Shown: in pieces, positions 44,258 to 55,310 of the stretch
Numbering within the stretch: the first letter of the stretch is position 1
How the letters are laid out: every line of letters begins with the position of its first letter
Source of the DNA: Camellia lanceoleosa
Taxonomy: Eukaryota > Streptophyta > Magnoliopsida > Ericales > Theaceae
Assembly (NCBI GenBank): GCA_025200525.1
Contig: CM045759.1
Span: forward strand, 4,774,001-4,838,000
Length of the DNA stretch: 64,000 nt
Direction of reading: 5' to 3'
Translations under genes and position numbers: made by a program
Notes under the pieces: model-generated
Database searches by the model: none
What the model was told of the DNA's origin: nothing
The model's input: the letters and a program-made list of their open reading frames with translations, nothing else

Positions 44258-45590
44258 GCAAGAACAGAAAAAATGTGTGAGCTAACAATTATTTTAAAAT
44301 CCAGTTAAAAAAAAAAAAACTATTATTTTAAAATAGATTGCTAATAAATCTTTTCAAAAAAACAAATGACAATATTAATAAATAAATAAATAAAACTAGG
44401 ACGCAAAGAATGTGTAATTTTAACAATATTAATAATTAAATAAAATTTGGAGTAGAAAATTTTATACAAAAAGATTTTAGTATAAGTTTATAAATTATTT
44501 TTGTATTAAAAAAAATCTAGATTATAACTAGAATATCTAGTTTATTGGAAAAAAAATAAAAATTTCTCATATCTACTAGAAATTTATAAATATTTAAGAA
44601 CATCTAGAATTTTTTTTAACTTTTTATAATTAAAATATAATTTCTCTAAAGAATGAGAGTGTTTGGGACAAAAACAGGTATGGATTTAGAATGAGAGGGA
44701 GTGTGGCGTAAGCTTTTAAATATTTTTTTTTTTACTTTTTTAAATTTAAATAATTAACATATACTTGGAAGGAAAATATTTTTAAATTTTCTAAAAAAAT
44801 CACTAAATTCAAAAAAATATATATATAATTTAATATTTTACGACATGAAATATATGTTGTCTTAAATGTAAATATTTTATAACATATTTTTGTATGCCGT
44901 GAAAATATAAATTTTTTACGGCATACTTTTGCATGTCATAAAAAAATTGGATTGAATTTTGTTTTTTGTAGAAGTTTTCACGGCATTTATTAGCATGTCA
45001 TATACAGTTATAATATTTTGGGTAAACTACCAATAGATTCTAATAGCTGGACTTGATTCCCATCAAGTCATATTAAAAATAAGTCTTGGTAAAATTGTCG
45101 CTAAAAATAATTTTTTTGTCACAATTTTTTATATATGTTGCTAAAAATTGACAATTAGTGACTTTTTTTTGTCATGATTTTTATAAATTGTTGCTAAAAT
45201 TTACAATTAGTGACCTTTTTTATGACAAATTTTTCCCATAGGACCTATTAGGCAATTAGTCCACTTATTAGGACCTACACGTAAGTACTCCTAATATTTT
45301 ACAACATGAAATGTATATCGTCTATTTTACAACATGAAATGTATATCGTCTTAAGTGCAAATATTTTCCGATATATTTTTGTAAGTCATAAAAACATACA
45401 TTTAATGCATGCCGCAAACATACATTTTACGACATATTTTTGAAAGTCGTAAAAACATGGTATTTATGTTGTTATTGACAAAAAATTAATGACTTGCAAA
45501 AAAAAAATATCGTAGAATGTACTAACTACGACATGGATTTAATGCATGCCGTAAACATGATGATGCCGTAAATATTGTAGAATGTACTCT

Positions 45591-48500
45591 TTAAATAAAT
45601 CTCGAACTAGGCTCTGTTATGTTTTACTACTATGCTGAATTCTATTTTAGGCTACTATTTTCTATAAGGTTTTTAGTCGAAGTGACACTTGAAACTGTGG
45701 GAACCCGAAAATAAAAATAAAATAAATAATTAAATAATAATAATTTTGCAAACTTAAATATTTTGATGGTGAATCCTAAAGTACAAATTAAATATTATGA
45801 GGGTCTTTTATTTAATTTTAAACCTAAAATAAATTTATGTAAAAGTCTTTAATTTAGAGGCAAGATTTATTATTAAAAAATATATAGAGAGAGAGGAGGG
45901 TGTGACTTGAACTCCAGACCACAAGGTTAATAAATAAGGCTCTTACTATTTAAGTTGCATATAACTTATATATGTTTTGTATAGTTATCTATTTATTTGA
46001 CCTATGTGTGCCCACTACTAGTATAAAATAAAATAAACACAATTTGTTCACCACATATGGCAGCAGCACAACAACCACGAGAGAGAGTTTGAGAGAAGAA
46101 AAGAAGAAGAAGTTGCAATCAAAGAACTTTTGGGTGTGTGGTAGGGTTCTAGCTTTCTTCTTTATTTTATTTTTGTTCTTTATCTTTATTCTATTTTATG
46201 ATTTAATTCATTAATGGAGAGGTTGTAGGTGTATGTATTTTGTGTATATATATACTATTAAGAAATCTGAGGAGTTAAATTCATATATAAAGAATGGTGT
46301 AATTCTTAGTTCAAAAATTCTACACGGAATCACAAACTTTAAAAATCAAGAAACCATATCAAATGGATGAATTTTGAACTGAAATTTTTACAGTAGATTA
46401 ATTATATATTGAATTGCATATTAGAATTTTCCATATAAACTGATGCTTTCAAATCTGTCCAAAAAACTGGCGTAAAATAGTAACTTTGGAAGTGTCGTTC
46501 TCTTTGGGTATAAATCCGAAAATTATCAAATCAATGTCATTAGAACCGGTTACGAGTCTAGTTTCTTACATTTTTGGCATTGCATTTATTGCTTGTGTAT
46601 ACTAAGAGAACCATTAATTTCTTTAAAGTGCTATAGAAAACAACCTGTTGGATATAATTAATTGTAAATAATTATTTTGATAAGCAAATCCAGTGAAACC
46701 AATTGGGTTTGAAACTTAGGATATACTGGTTGATATCTGGAGGGTTTTGGAATTTTTCGAACAGTGTGGAGTGAGTTTTTAATTTTCAAAGTTAGCGAAT
46801 AGATTGGGCAAACTTGTTTAAAATTCTGTTTTATCTTAAAATTACTTTTAATTAAGTTTTGATCTGAACCCATGTCTTGGTTAATTTTAGACCTTGAAGA
46901 ACATGAGCTTAGGTAATATTTAAGAGTAACGGTGAGTTGCGTTGAGCCGTGTTATTGCGCTTTAATTTGTGGTTACGTAGTTCTTATTCTTTAGTATTTT
47001 TAAATTAGTAGTGACGTGTAGTTTTCATACTTGGTTCAGGGCACTAGTTGGACTTTCATACTCTATTCGAGGATTATTTTATTTCAGTTTTAGGTGAGTA
47101 GTTGCATGCTACATGTTTTTATAAATGTTCCCCTATCTTGAATTGTTAAAAAATTAAATTGTTGTTTCATGACTAAAATGTTTTGATAAATTATTATATT
47201 ATCAATGAAATTAAATTATTTCTGAAACATATGTAAACGTGGCATATTATAAGCTATTTTTTATGGTCTCATGTTTATAATGGTGAACTACCATGTTTTG
47301 TGAAACTAAATTGTATTGATTATCGGGACCATCTGTGTATTTTAGTCTAGGGAAATTATTCCACTATGTATGGTGACTCTGGTTCCTAGGGAACAGATCT
47401 GGGTTGGGCTGTGATGATTTTAGTGCTCAACGATTGAAAGGAAAAGACCTAGGCTGGGCTAGGTGACCTTCAATCAGATCGTCTTAGAGAAAAGGCCCGG
47501 GTTGCTACCCCGAGGATGACTCTTGGTTTGATATTGGATCTAACGGGCTTATTGCCTTAAGAACTGTGTGGCATGTTACTTGTTATTCTTGGTACCCAGA
47601 AAATTATTGGTGTTCATGTTGTAATCTATTTTAAGTGAAAATGTCATTTATCATGTTCTTGAGAGACATGAATTTTTAAATGTTGAACTGTGGAACCTTC
47701 TTTTTGAAACAGATTATCTTTATGAAAAGTGTATGCCAATCTAGTTTCTATGATATATATCTTATTTTGGAATTGATCCCTGTTTTCAAAACTGTATATA
47801 CTATGCATGTTGCTACTCACTGAGCTATCAGCTGACTTAGTTGTTTATCATTTCTAGGTGTTAGAAGGACTTAGAGTGGACATACGATGTAGTGGGGACT
47901 CAATTGCATAGACCTCTAGGACATTCATTTATTTTGTTTTAGATTGTTATGTCAAGTTTGTGCAAATTTCTTTTTATTTTTATTGGGGTTCTGTTAGGGT
48001 TATTTTGATAGGTGGGCTGTTTATATCCCATAAGTTTGGATGGTATTTATTACGGTTGCTTTTGCCGTTTATAATTGTGGCATGTCACTGGATTGAGTTT
48101 TGGTTATTTATTACTAGACTATTGTATAGTTTTTCAATGTGATTTTTGGGTTCATGTTTAGGCTTACGTGTGCCTTAGGCTTAGTCCCTGTGGGCCACGG
48201 CCGGTCATACTCGGGTTTGGGGTGTGACAGAAACAATTAAAAAAAAGTCAATTTTTTTGAAGAGCACAATTTTTTTTGAAGTTGAACTAGGGAAGCTTCA
48301 AACTCTATTGCAAAATGTGCTATTATTTTGTTGGATTGTCACCAAAAACTTATCATTAGATCTTCAAGTTTTGTATCTTAATCAAAAAAGAAAGAATAAT
48401 TTTTATTTGGAGACATTTAGACGAGGAGAATTTTTATTTTTGCCACCTATGTTATTGGAGACATTTAGACAAGGAGAATTTTTATGTGGTTGGACTTTTA

Positions 48501-48994
48501 AATAGTTTTATTTATTTATTTATTTTGTGAAGGAGAGATTATATTTTGCTGACCTTTTAGCTATTAATCAGCTTTTCGTAAGGCCTTGTATATAGAGCTA
48601 GTTTAACTTTTTTGGTTAGGGGAGTATAACAGCCTTGTTTTTTTGCTTCTTGTAAGAACACTATTATTTTATTAGTTATACAAGAACATGTATTTGAATT
48701 GGGGCATTCTATACAAGCCTAAGTAGGATTGGGGCCTAAAGCAAGTGCATCACTTTCTTTAGGCATGAACTGACCTTGCTATTAAATTTACACATAACCT
48801 TATTAGACCATCCTATTCAATTCAAATATAAACTTATTAGATCATTATATTATATAAATTAGTTTATTTTTTTACCTTGACTTCTTGAGTTAGATTTGTA
48901 GACAAATTTATACCACTTATTCGTCGTTTAGTATTGCCTAACAACAAATTTTGGAAGCAAATTTTGACTAGTTAATGTGAAATTGAATTGCCAT
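45591..48994. repeat. Unit U, copy 2, split by a solo LTR
   Basis: The outer parts (45591-45695 and 48235-48994) match 26593-27475 in order and orientation. The solo LTR at 45696-48229 interrupts it at a position where copy 1 is continuous, so copy 1 serves as the empty site. The end GAATTGCCATGGATTAG continues into unmatched sequence. Confidence 0.8.
45696..48229. mobile_element. Solo LTR, 2534 bases
   Basis: Ends are TGTGGGAACCCG and TTGGGGTGTGACA, flanked by a perfect GAAAC duplication (45691-45695 and 48230-48234). Unit U copy 1 provides a matching empty site. No coding domains are seen; it is AT-rich, with a GA-rich segment near 46078-46110. It is a different LTR family from those beginning TGTAGACACC. 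Confidence 0.92.
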
Positions 48995-49304
48995 GGATTA
49001 GTTAGCAATAGTATTGAATAAATCTATTGAAAATGTTTTTATAGCACTCTGTACTTCCTATTATAATGGAGTTATATTTGACTCTTTGATTATCTTGATT
49101 GGGAACTGTAGACACCCCATTTTTTACCATCCTCAAGACTTGGACGTCATCGTTTGAACACTCGATGGTTTTGTATGCTTGTGTTCGTTTTGAGTCCCTG
49201 AAGGTCTGGGTCGAGCGTTGTGCCTTGGAGCCTCTAATCTTGTCTGTTTTGTGCTTGGTGATGGACCAAGAGCTTGTTGCTTCAAGTCTAGAGGAGAGGG
49301 TGGC

Positions 49305-49445
49305 CTACCGGCCATCCCTACAGTCCACCAACCATGGCTTGTGCCTGCCGGCCATCAGTGGTGGCCGGTCAGCCACATTGATGGCCGATCGGCCACATTT
49401 TGTGGCCGGTCAACCACAAGTGATGGCTGGAGGCCATTTTTCTCA
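49305..49445. repeat. GGCCGATCGGCC word array
   Basis: Words: GGCCTACCGGCCATC, TGCCGGCCATC, TGGCCGGTCAGCCAC, TGGCCGATCGGCCAC and TGGCCGGTCAACCAC, about 20-30 bases apart. A second cluster (GGCCGACCGGCC, CAACCGGCC, GATCGGCC) lies downstream at 49828-49898. Confidence 0.85.
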
Positions 49446-49500
49446 TTTTTTAGATATTTATTTGCCAGCTGTGCCAGCTGTTCATCACTGAAGGCCCTCA

Positions 49501-49516
49501 CCATACACGTGTATGG
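49501..49516. promoter_or_regulatory. 16-base palindrome with G-box core
   Basis: CCATACACGTGTATGG is a perfect palindrome centred on CACGTG, about 33 bases upstream of a TATATATA box. The related LTR at 52597-53116 keeps an extended 26-base version. Confidence 0.7.
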
Positions 49517-49548
49517 AGGGATGAATACAAGCCTTTAGCTTGATTTTC

Positions 49549-49556
49549 TATATATA
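49549..49556 (+). promoter_or_regulatory. TATA box of the 49107 LTR
   Basis: TATATATA is followed by GGGG, 33 bases after the G-box palindrome and about 440 bases into the LTR. It marks the probable U3/R promoter. Confidence 0.65.
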
Positions 49557-51405
49557 GGGGGGTCTCTCCCCTATTTTTGGGAGTTAGACAATTTGGAATA
49601 AATTTTTATCTCTCTTTAGAATTCTATCTCTCTCCTCTTGTTTTGTACTTGAAAGCTAGAATTCTCTACACTTTTGCACTAAGACCCTTAACCAAACATC
49701 CTCATCTTCGAGCTGAGATTCTTTGAGGCTTAGTTTGAGCTCCTAAGAGTGGTTTAAGCTTAGAAAAGGGCCTATTTTGTGCTATGCTTCAAGAGCGAAA
49801 GAAGAATTCCAGAAAAAGGGGTGGCCGACCGGCCACTTGAGCTAGCCAACCGGCCAATTAAGGTGGTCGACAGCCACTTTTTGTAGCTGATCGGCCACCA
49901 GTGAATTTTTGCACAAATGTGTTCCTGTGTTGGAGCAGAGGCAATCTGGAAATCGGTACAATTTTTGGTGATTAAACGAGTGCAAACAGAGGCAGCCTAT
50001 GGCAAGGCAATGGCATTTTTGGATGGAGCAACCGAACATGCATGCATCCCTCACCTCGAAGCCATTTAATCGCTTTTGTTAGCTTAGAATAAATTAGCTA
50101 ATTCCTTCATACATGTGTTGTAATTAATTAGCTTAATTCATTTTGTAACATTTATTTTAATTAGCTTAGCATAGCTAGTTATTCAATTGGTTTGTAATAA
50201 TTAGTTAACTAGAATAGTTAATTAGTTTCATTGTTGTAATAATTAGCTTAGCTTAGCTTAACTAATTAGCTTATTCATTCGAACCCTCTTTCGTGAGGGC
50301 ATAATGTTGTAATAAGTGTGCGTGCATGTGTGCATGTCTTCCAACCCCCACGTCTTTCTCCCTTTTATTTAATCATTTTTGATGGTTAGATTACGGACAT
50401 GTTTCAATTAGTATACCTTATGCTTGCATGTTTGCATCATTCATTCGTATTGCATGCACCGAGGCTCGGCGCATCATTCAAACAGCATTGTAATTTCAAT
50501 ACTTACTTGAATATGTGTTTCAAAGCATGCTATCAAAGTGTTGCAAATACCATGATTATGTAGCCGAGCCTATTTAGTTACATCATTGCATGTGTTGCAT
50601 TAGTCATTTAACATAGTTAGGATCATGCATCTTTCTAACTAGTTTTTGTTTTGGCTTGGAGTACTCGGTGAGTTTTATGCTTTAGCATACTTGCATGAAT
50701 GTGATTGCCATATTGCCAAGTTTCGCATGCTTGCCATGAGGCTATGTGCTTACTTGCTAAACTGCATGAATGCCTGTGGATGAAGGCTAAATTGTTTGAA
50801 TTGGAACGATTCAACGAATGCGTGTTTTAAGCCCACTTGTTTTGTGTCAAATCCGCACTTTTAAGCCCACTCGAGGGTGGCAAATTCAAACCATTTTCGC
50901 AAAACAAACATGACTTGAAATGTTCCAATTCTTGCGATGTAGTCTATACTTGTATGCGTGCGCGCCATGTAGTAATGTTTGCTAATAAACGGAATAAGAA
51001 CAAATGTGTTTATCAAATAACATATCATGATTAGTAGAGGCCGATCCTTTGATCGGGCGAGTGGAGATGCTCATTTTAGAACCTTCCCCTCTCGTACCCA
51101 AATTCCCGAGCCGAGGCAACTTTGGTGATGACAGACACGTGGCCTTTGGCACGAGTCAGGGTTTCCTAAATTTCCCCAAAAAATAAAATATTTAGATAGC
51201 GACTCTGTAATCTAGAAAAGCAGTCTAGTTTTGGCATTATTTGATTTAAAATCGATTTTTCAAAATGATTTGCCAGATTGGACTCTTTGGTGTTTATCAA
51301 TTTCACATTGCACTTTGTGATATTAGATTCAAAACCATGACAGGAGTCCGAACTGTAGGACTAATTCGAGCTCTCCAAAAGCGGGCGCGAAAAAGTCGAG
51401 CTACA

Positions 51406-52596
51406 GGAGCATTTTTAGTCGATATTTGAGCCTTGGTTGAGGTGTTACCATAGTGGTTGGGTGAGATTGAATCAAAAACTCCAAATTCGAATAGTTGTTA
51501 TTGAGTAGTCTTCACTCTTTCATCATTTTCTTTCTCCACACTTTGAATCTTTATGTGAGGCTAGAACCATTGGAAATCTTACTTCTGGAGCTTCAATTTG
51601 GACACAAGAACGACCCTAAACAGAGTTCGGACGAGAGATATACCTGTTTGAAATTTACAAATCTGTGTTGTGAGCATAGTGCCATCGAGCGCAACTTTCA
51701 ACGCTCGAGCATACAGCGCAGAATCAGATATTTAAAAATCACTTTTTGGGTCAAACCCCTTCACTTTTCACTCCCCTTTCTCCATTCTTCTGCCATTTTT
51801 GTTTTCTCAAGCTTTTTAGGCTTGATTTCATCTATTTATATATATCTTGGACCCTTAGTTTCATCTACCAAAACGTAGAGCATAACGAGGGCTTACATTT
51901 AATCTCAACGGATCGTTGTTTCATCGCCAGTGATTTTTCCGACTTGTTCCTTCTTGCTTCAAGAGGTAGGTTCTATTTCTTAAACTCAACATGAGTTCGG
52001 TAGTGTATTTGTGGTGTATTTTAAATATATAGATTCAATTGTTCTTGGATTAATTTTTGATAATTTTTTTGTAAGTTAAGGTTTGTTCCAAATGGGATTG
52101 TTGAGCTATGGTTTAGCTACAAAAGTTTATTTTCCACTTATAAAGAATGTATATGAGTTTTCAAAAGTAAAAAGCCCTAATTTGAAGAAACCCTAAAATG
52201 TTGGTCTTTTTGGAAAATTGTTGGACTATCAAATCAAAATGTAAAAGAAGGGTTTCTAAATGTTTTCTTGAAAAAGGATTGTGATTATGAAATTGGAGTT
52301 GATATATGTTAAAATGAGCTATTTCTTGTATTGAAATGAATTTTCAAAGATGAAGGGAGTTGTGCCTTAAAATGTAATTTTTGAGATTGTAAAGAGGAAA
52401 TGGAATAAATGTTGAGAAATGTGAAATTGAAATGATGATTAAGGATGATGGTGGAGTTAAATATGTATTATCACTCCCATTTGAGATTTTGGAAAAGTGT
52501 ATCTCTAATGGAATTTATTTATTTGTTTAGATATATTTGTTTTGGACTATCGGTGGAGGATAGCCATGATTGTTGTAGAAATTGTATGTTGACTAG
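51406..52596 (+). repeat. LTR fragment related to the LTR in the PGG gene
   Basis: The stretch 52530-52590 (ATCGGTGGAGGATAG...GATTGTTGTAGA) matches 20890-20935 of the solo LTR at 19878. It has CTCGAG-type words (ATCGAGCGCAAC, AACGCTCGAGCATAC) at 51687-51715 and a TATA box near 51836-51845, in plus orientation. It is cut at 52597 by an LTR fragment of the TGTAGACACC family. Confidence 0.6.
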
Positions 52597-53116
52597 GCAC
52601 CCTTGAAAAGGGAGGAGGAGCTCCCTTCTTATAGGAATCCAATTCCAAGGCTTCTTGGAGAAGCTAACACAAGGTGCAAATCCCTCCATACACGTGTATG
52701 GAGGGAATGAATTGTGCATGCCAGCTGTGACAACTGCCATAAAATATCTGCCAAAAGTAGATGAAAAGGGGTTGGCCGGAAAATATGGCTGATTGACCAA
52801 CAAAGGTGGCCGATCGACCAAATATAGTACCGATCGGCCAACACTCTTGGCCGATGGCAAGAAAAAGGGGACGATGGCTTCAAGCCTTGGCCGATGGGTT
52901 GAGGGGATGGCTAACAAGCCACCCTCTTCCCTCAAAAGCAAAAACACAAGTCTTTGGTCCACAACCAAGCACAAGACAGACAAGTTGAGAAATCTTGAGG
53001 CAAGGTGCGTGGCCGAGACCTCCGGGAACTCAAAACGAACACGAGCATGGATGATCATCGAGTGTTCAGACGATGACGTCAAAGTCTTGAGGACGGTCAA
53101 AAATGGGGTGTCTACA
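52597..53116 (-). repeat. 5' fragment of a TGTAGACACC-family LTR
   Basis: The minus strand begins TGTAGACACCCCATTTTTGAC at 53116 and matches the start of the LTR at 49107. It includes GGCCGATCGGCC-type words (52770-52925), the palindrome at 52681-52706 and a weak TATA (52628-52633). Only about 520 bases remain; the junction at 52597 joins it to another LTR fragment. It interrupts the gag gene that continues at 53117. Confidence 0.8.
52681..52706. promoter_or_regulatory. Perfect 26-base palindrome with G-box core
   Basis: Positions 52681-52693 are the exact reverse complement of 52694-52706. The centre is ACACGTGT. It is the extended form of the palindrome at 49501-49516, located between the word array and the TATA-like site. 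Confidence 0.85.
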
Positions 53117-54540
53117 ACGTTCTACCGCATTGACTTTTGCCGTAGTCTTTTTATCTGGTACTGTTGATGCACCAGATTTTGCTTTAGCGCAGGCACCATC
53201 CTCCTCCACCCGAATATGTTAGTGTACTCTCTCCATTAAGGCCTTCATCGTGAGGGATGGAGTCATGGTGATTGAGTCCCTCAACCTGTTTCCGACTGGA
53301 AAACCTCTTTTGTACTGCGCGATGGCGAGATTTGTGGGGCAATCCCCTATCTGGTTGAAGGTCTCCCAATAACGACTGTTGTAGGATCTCAACGTCTCCT
53401 TGTTGCCCATGCCAATGGAGAGTAGCTGATCGATCTCCACTGGCGTCTTGGTGTTCGTTCTGAACCTTGTCACGAACGCCTCTGCTAATTGCGCCCAGGA
53501 GGCTATGCTGCCTTCTGGTAGCTTTTCGAACCAGGTTAAACCTAGGTCGCCAAGGCTGGATGGGAATAGGATGCAAATCAAAGCCTCGTTTCGCCGGTAT
53601 GCTGCCATAACCTGGCGAAAGTGGCTAAGGTGCATGTAGGGGTCTGTCTTCCCCTCATACGTGGTGAATTTGGGCTAAAGGAAGCCTGAAGGTATGGGCG
53701 CGTTCTCAATCGCCGGAACGAACGGCGAGGTCTGTAGCCTTGCTAATGCTTTGTCTGTCGGTTCGTAAGCAAGGCGCGGTATCGGCATTCCTACCTCGAC
53801 GCTCCCATGCGTCCAAAGAGCCAACCGCTGAAGGGCTGAAACTCTGCGCGGGTCGCGCGCCCTATTATCTTCCTTCCATCGTGCCCTTTCTTCTAGCACA
53901 GTTCGCAAATCGGATGATCTAGACAACTCTGTCTGCCTCGATGATGTCTGGTGTGTGCGCGAGGGCCGATAGGTGCTTCCCTCAGTATGTGACCTCTCAG
54001 TTCTCGTTCTCTCAGACCTAGAGTAACGAGTACCGAGGGCCGATAGGTGCTTCCCTCAGTATGTGACCTCTCAGTTCTCATTCTCTCAGACCTGGAGTAA
54101 CGAGTCCTAGGAGTTCTTGACTGAGTGTCGCCTTTTCTCAAGTTCCTACTCTCTACTTGCGATGGCGTGGTATGCCTACCATGATCTTCTAAGTGGTGAG
54201 GGGGCATGTTACTTTTGCGCCCCTCTCCTGTCGCCACCCATTTTCCTTTGATCTGGCGTTTCATAGACTCCATGTCCGCCGCCATCTTCCTTATTAACTC
54301 GTCTTGTTCCTTTACGCGATCCTCCAGAACTTGAGGATCAATCCTCCGCCTATGTCTTTCTGGACTTTGAGAGCGACGGGGGCTGTTAGTCCGCCTCCCC
54401 TTTGTATCCGTCCGGGGGTTCTATCGCTGGGGCTCTAAATCCGCCATGGGAGGGATAGAAGGCAAACCTTCGCACCTTCCACCCCCCTCTGGGGTTTGTC
54501 CGTCAATGGTGGACTGCGGCAAATCTTCATTGTGTGCCAT
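53117..54540 (-). pseudogene. gag of a second gypsy element
   Basis: Minus strand. The ATG at 54540 opens AHNEDLPQSTIDGQTPEGGG. A stop follows near 54425; shifted frames then encode an arginine/serine-rich stretch (RRSQSPERHRRR) and a coil-like DRVKEQDELIRKMAADMESM. From 53635 to 53219 comes the capsid core: MAAYRRNEALICILFPSSL, WFEKLPEGSIASWAQLAEAF, VTRFRTNTKTP and LRSYNSRYWETFNQI. This is the retrotrans_gag fold of Ty3/gypsy elements. A 74-base tandem duplication (53961-54108) shifts the frame. The gene is cut at 53117 by an LTR fragment; no pol follows in the window. Confidence 0.85.
53961..54108. repeat. 74-base tandem duplication in gag
   Basis: GAGGGCCGATAGGTGCTTCC starts at 53961 and again at 54035, with the following ~55 bases nearly identical. 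Because 74 is not a multiple of three, the downstream gag frame is lost. The two copies differ at only a few positions. Confidence 0.9.
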
Positions 54541-54593
54541 TACTTCTAATTAGAGAGGAAAAACTTGATCAAGAGGTTTTGTTCCTTCTGAGT

Positions 54594-54613
54594 TTCCCAC
54601 AGACGATGCCAAT
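54594..54613 (-). other. Primer-binding-side sequence of the second gypsy element
   Basis: The minus strand reads ATTGGCATCGTCTGTGGGAA directly inside the LTR. The form ATTGGCGCCGTCTGTGGGAA is common just after 5' LTRs of plant gypsy elements, so one or two bases have drifted. It fixes the LTR border. Confidence 0.75.
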
Positions 54614-54835
54614 TGTACGAGCACGAAATATTCTTCTCGTATAATCCTATTGATCAAGTCTGCGCTCCTCCGTACGTCGTCGTTTTACTCCCTGAAAATA
54701 CAAACGTGAGCTAGCCGGCGGGTGTGTATCGGATACCTCGCCGATGCCTAAGTTAGCAAAATAGAGAAATAGACAAAAGCTCTGTGTATTCGAGAATCAA
54801 AGTTGTGTTACCTCTCCATAGGTGATGTTGTGAGC

Positions 54836-54842
54836 TTTTATA
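54836..54842 (-). promoter_or_regulatory. TATA box of the 742-base LTR
   Basis: The minus strand reads CCTATAAAAGCTC, a strong plant TATA box, about 170 bases past the last word of the array and about 515 bases into the LTR. Confidence 0.75.
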
Positions 54843-55009
54843 GGTTCCGTGTGGCACAATCCTAGTAGGACTCTTACTCCTCTATGTAGAGTCCTTCTAG
54901 GAATCATATTCCTGAAAGATAATGCTTATCTTTCAACAGCCCCTCACTGCTTAAACCAAGTGAGATGGTTTTACCATGGTTGGATGTCAATATGACCGAG
55001 CTAACATGA

Positions 55010-55310
55010 CCATGCTACAGCCGCAGACTAGACCGAGTTCCAACTAGCTCGGTTCTTCCTTTCACTGTGTGTACCTCGGTTTGACATGCTCCAACTAGGC
55101 TGTTTACTTAATACCGAGCTAACCAAGTACGAGGTAGGAGTTAGCTCGGTGCTCCAATGCGCAATGCCAAGCTAGCTCGGCTCTTCCAAGCACAGTGCCT
55201 AGCTAGCTCGGCCCACAACCGCTTAGTCTTTTGGACCGAAGTAAATTTGCTTTTACCTCGTCCATCTTGCGGCCCAATTACCAAAGAAGTCTCCTACTTA
55301 GCTCGGCCCA
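55010..55310. repeat. CCGAGCTAGCTCGG word array
   Basis: Half-words ACCGAGCTA and TAGCTCGGT recur on both strands about ten times (ACCGAGCTAAC, ACTAGCTCGGT, TACCGAGCTAACC, TTAGCTCGGTG, AAGCTAGCTCGGC, CTAGCTAGCTCGGC). The full palindrome would be CCGAGCTAGCTCGG. Spacing is 10-45 bases. Confidence 0.85.

Larger units (their letters stand above)
27476..45584 (-). mobile_element. Degenerate CACTA element hosting a gypsy element
   Basis: The left end is CACTACAACAAAATTG followed by ACGGC.TGCATGCC words. The right end at 45584 is a decayed inverted terminus (ATTGTAGAATG) preceded by CATGCCGTAAA words. The right end in reverse matches the CACTA start at 25046, including the leader exon, so transcription runs leftward. 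Without the gypsy element (30117-43494) about 4.7 kb remain. A transposase-region relic is at 28280-28615. The flanking 3-mers CAT and TAC do not match, so the pairing of these two ends is inference. Confidence 0.5.
49107..51405 (+). mobile_element. Solo LTR, TGTAGACACC family (2299 bases)
   Basis: Begins TGTAGACACCCCATTTTTTA and ends AAAGTCGAGCTACA. Flanking 5-mers GGAAC (49102-49106) and GGAGC (51406-51410) differ by one base. The first ~450 bases match the start of the LTR at 37462, and 50275-51405 matches its end. It contains GGCCGATCGGCC words, a 16-base G-box palindrome and a TATA box in that order, giving plus orientation. Confidence 0.75.
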
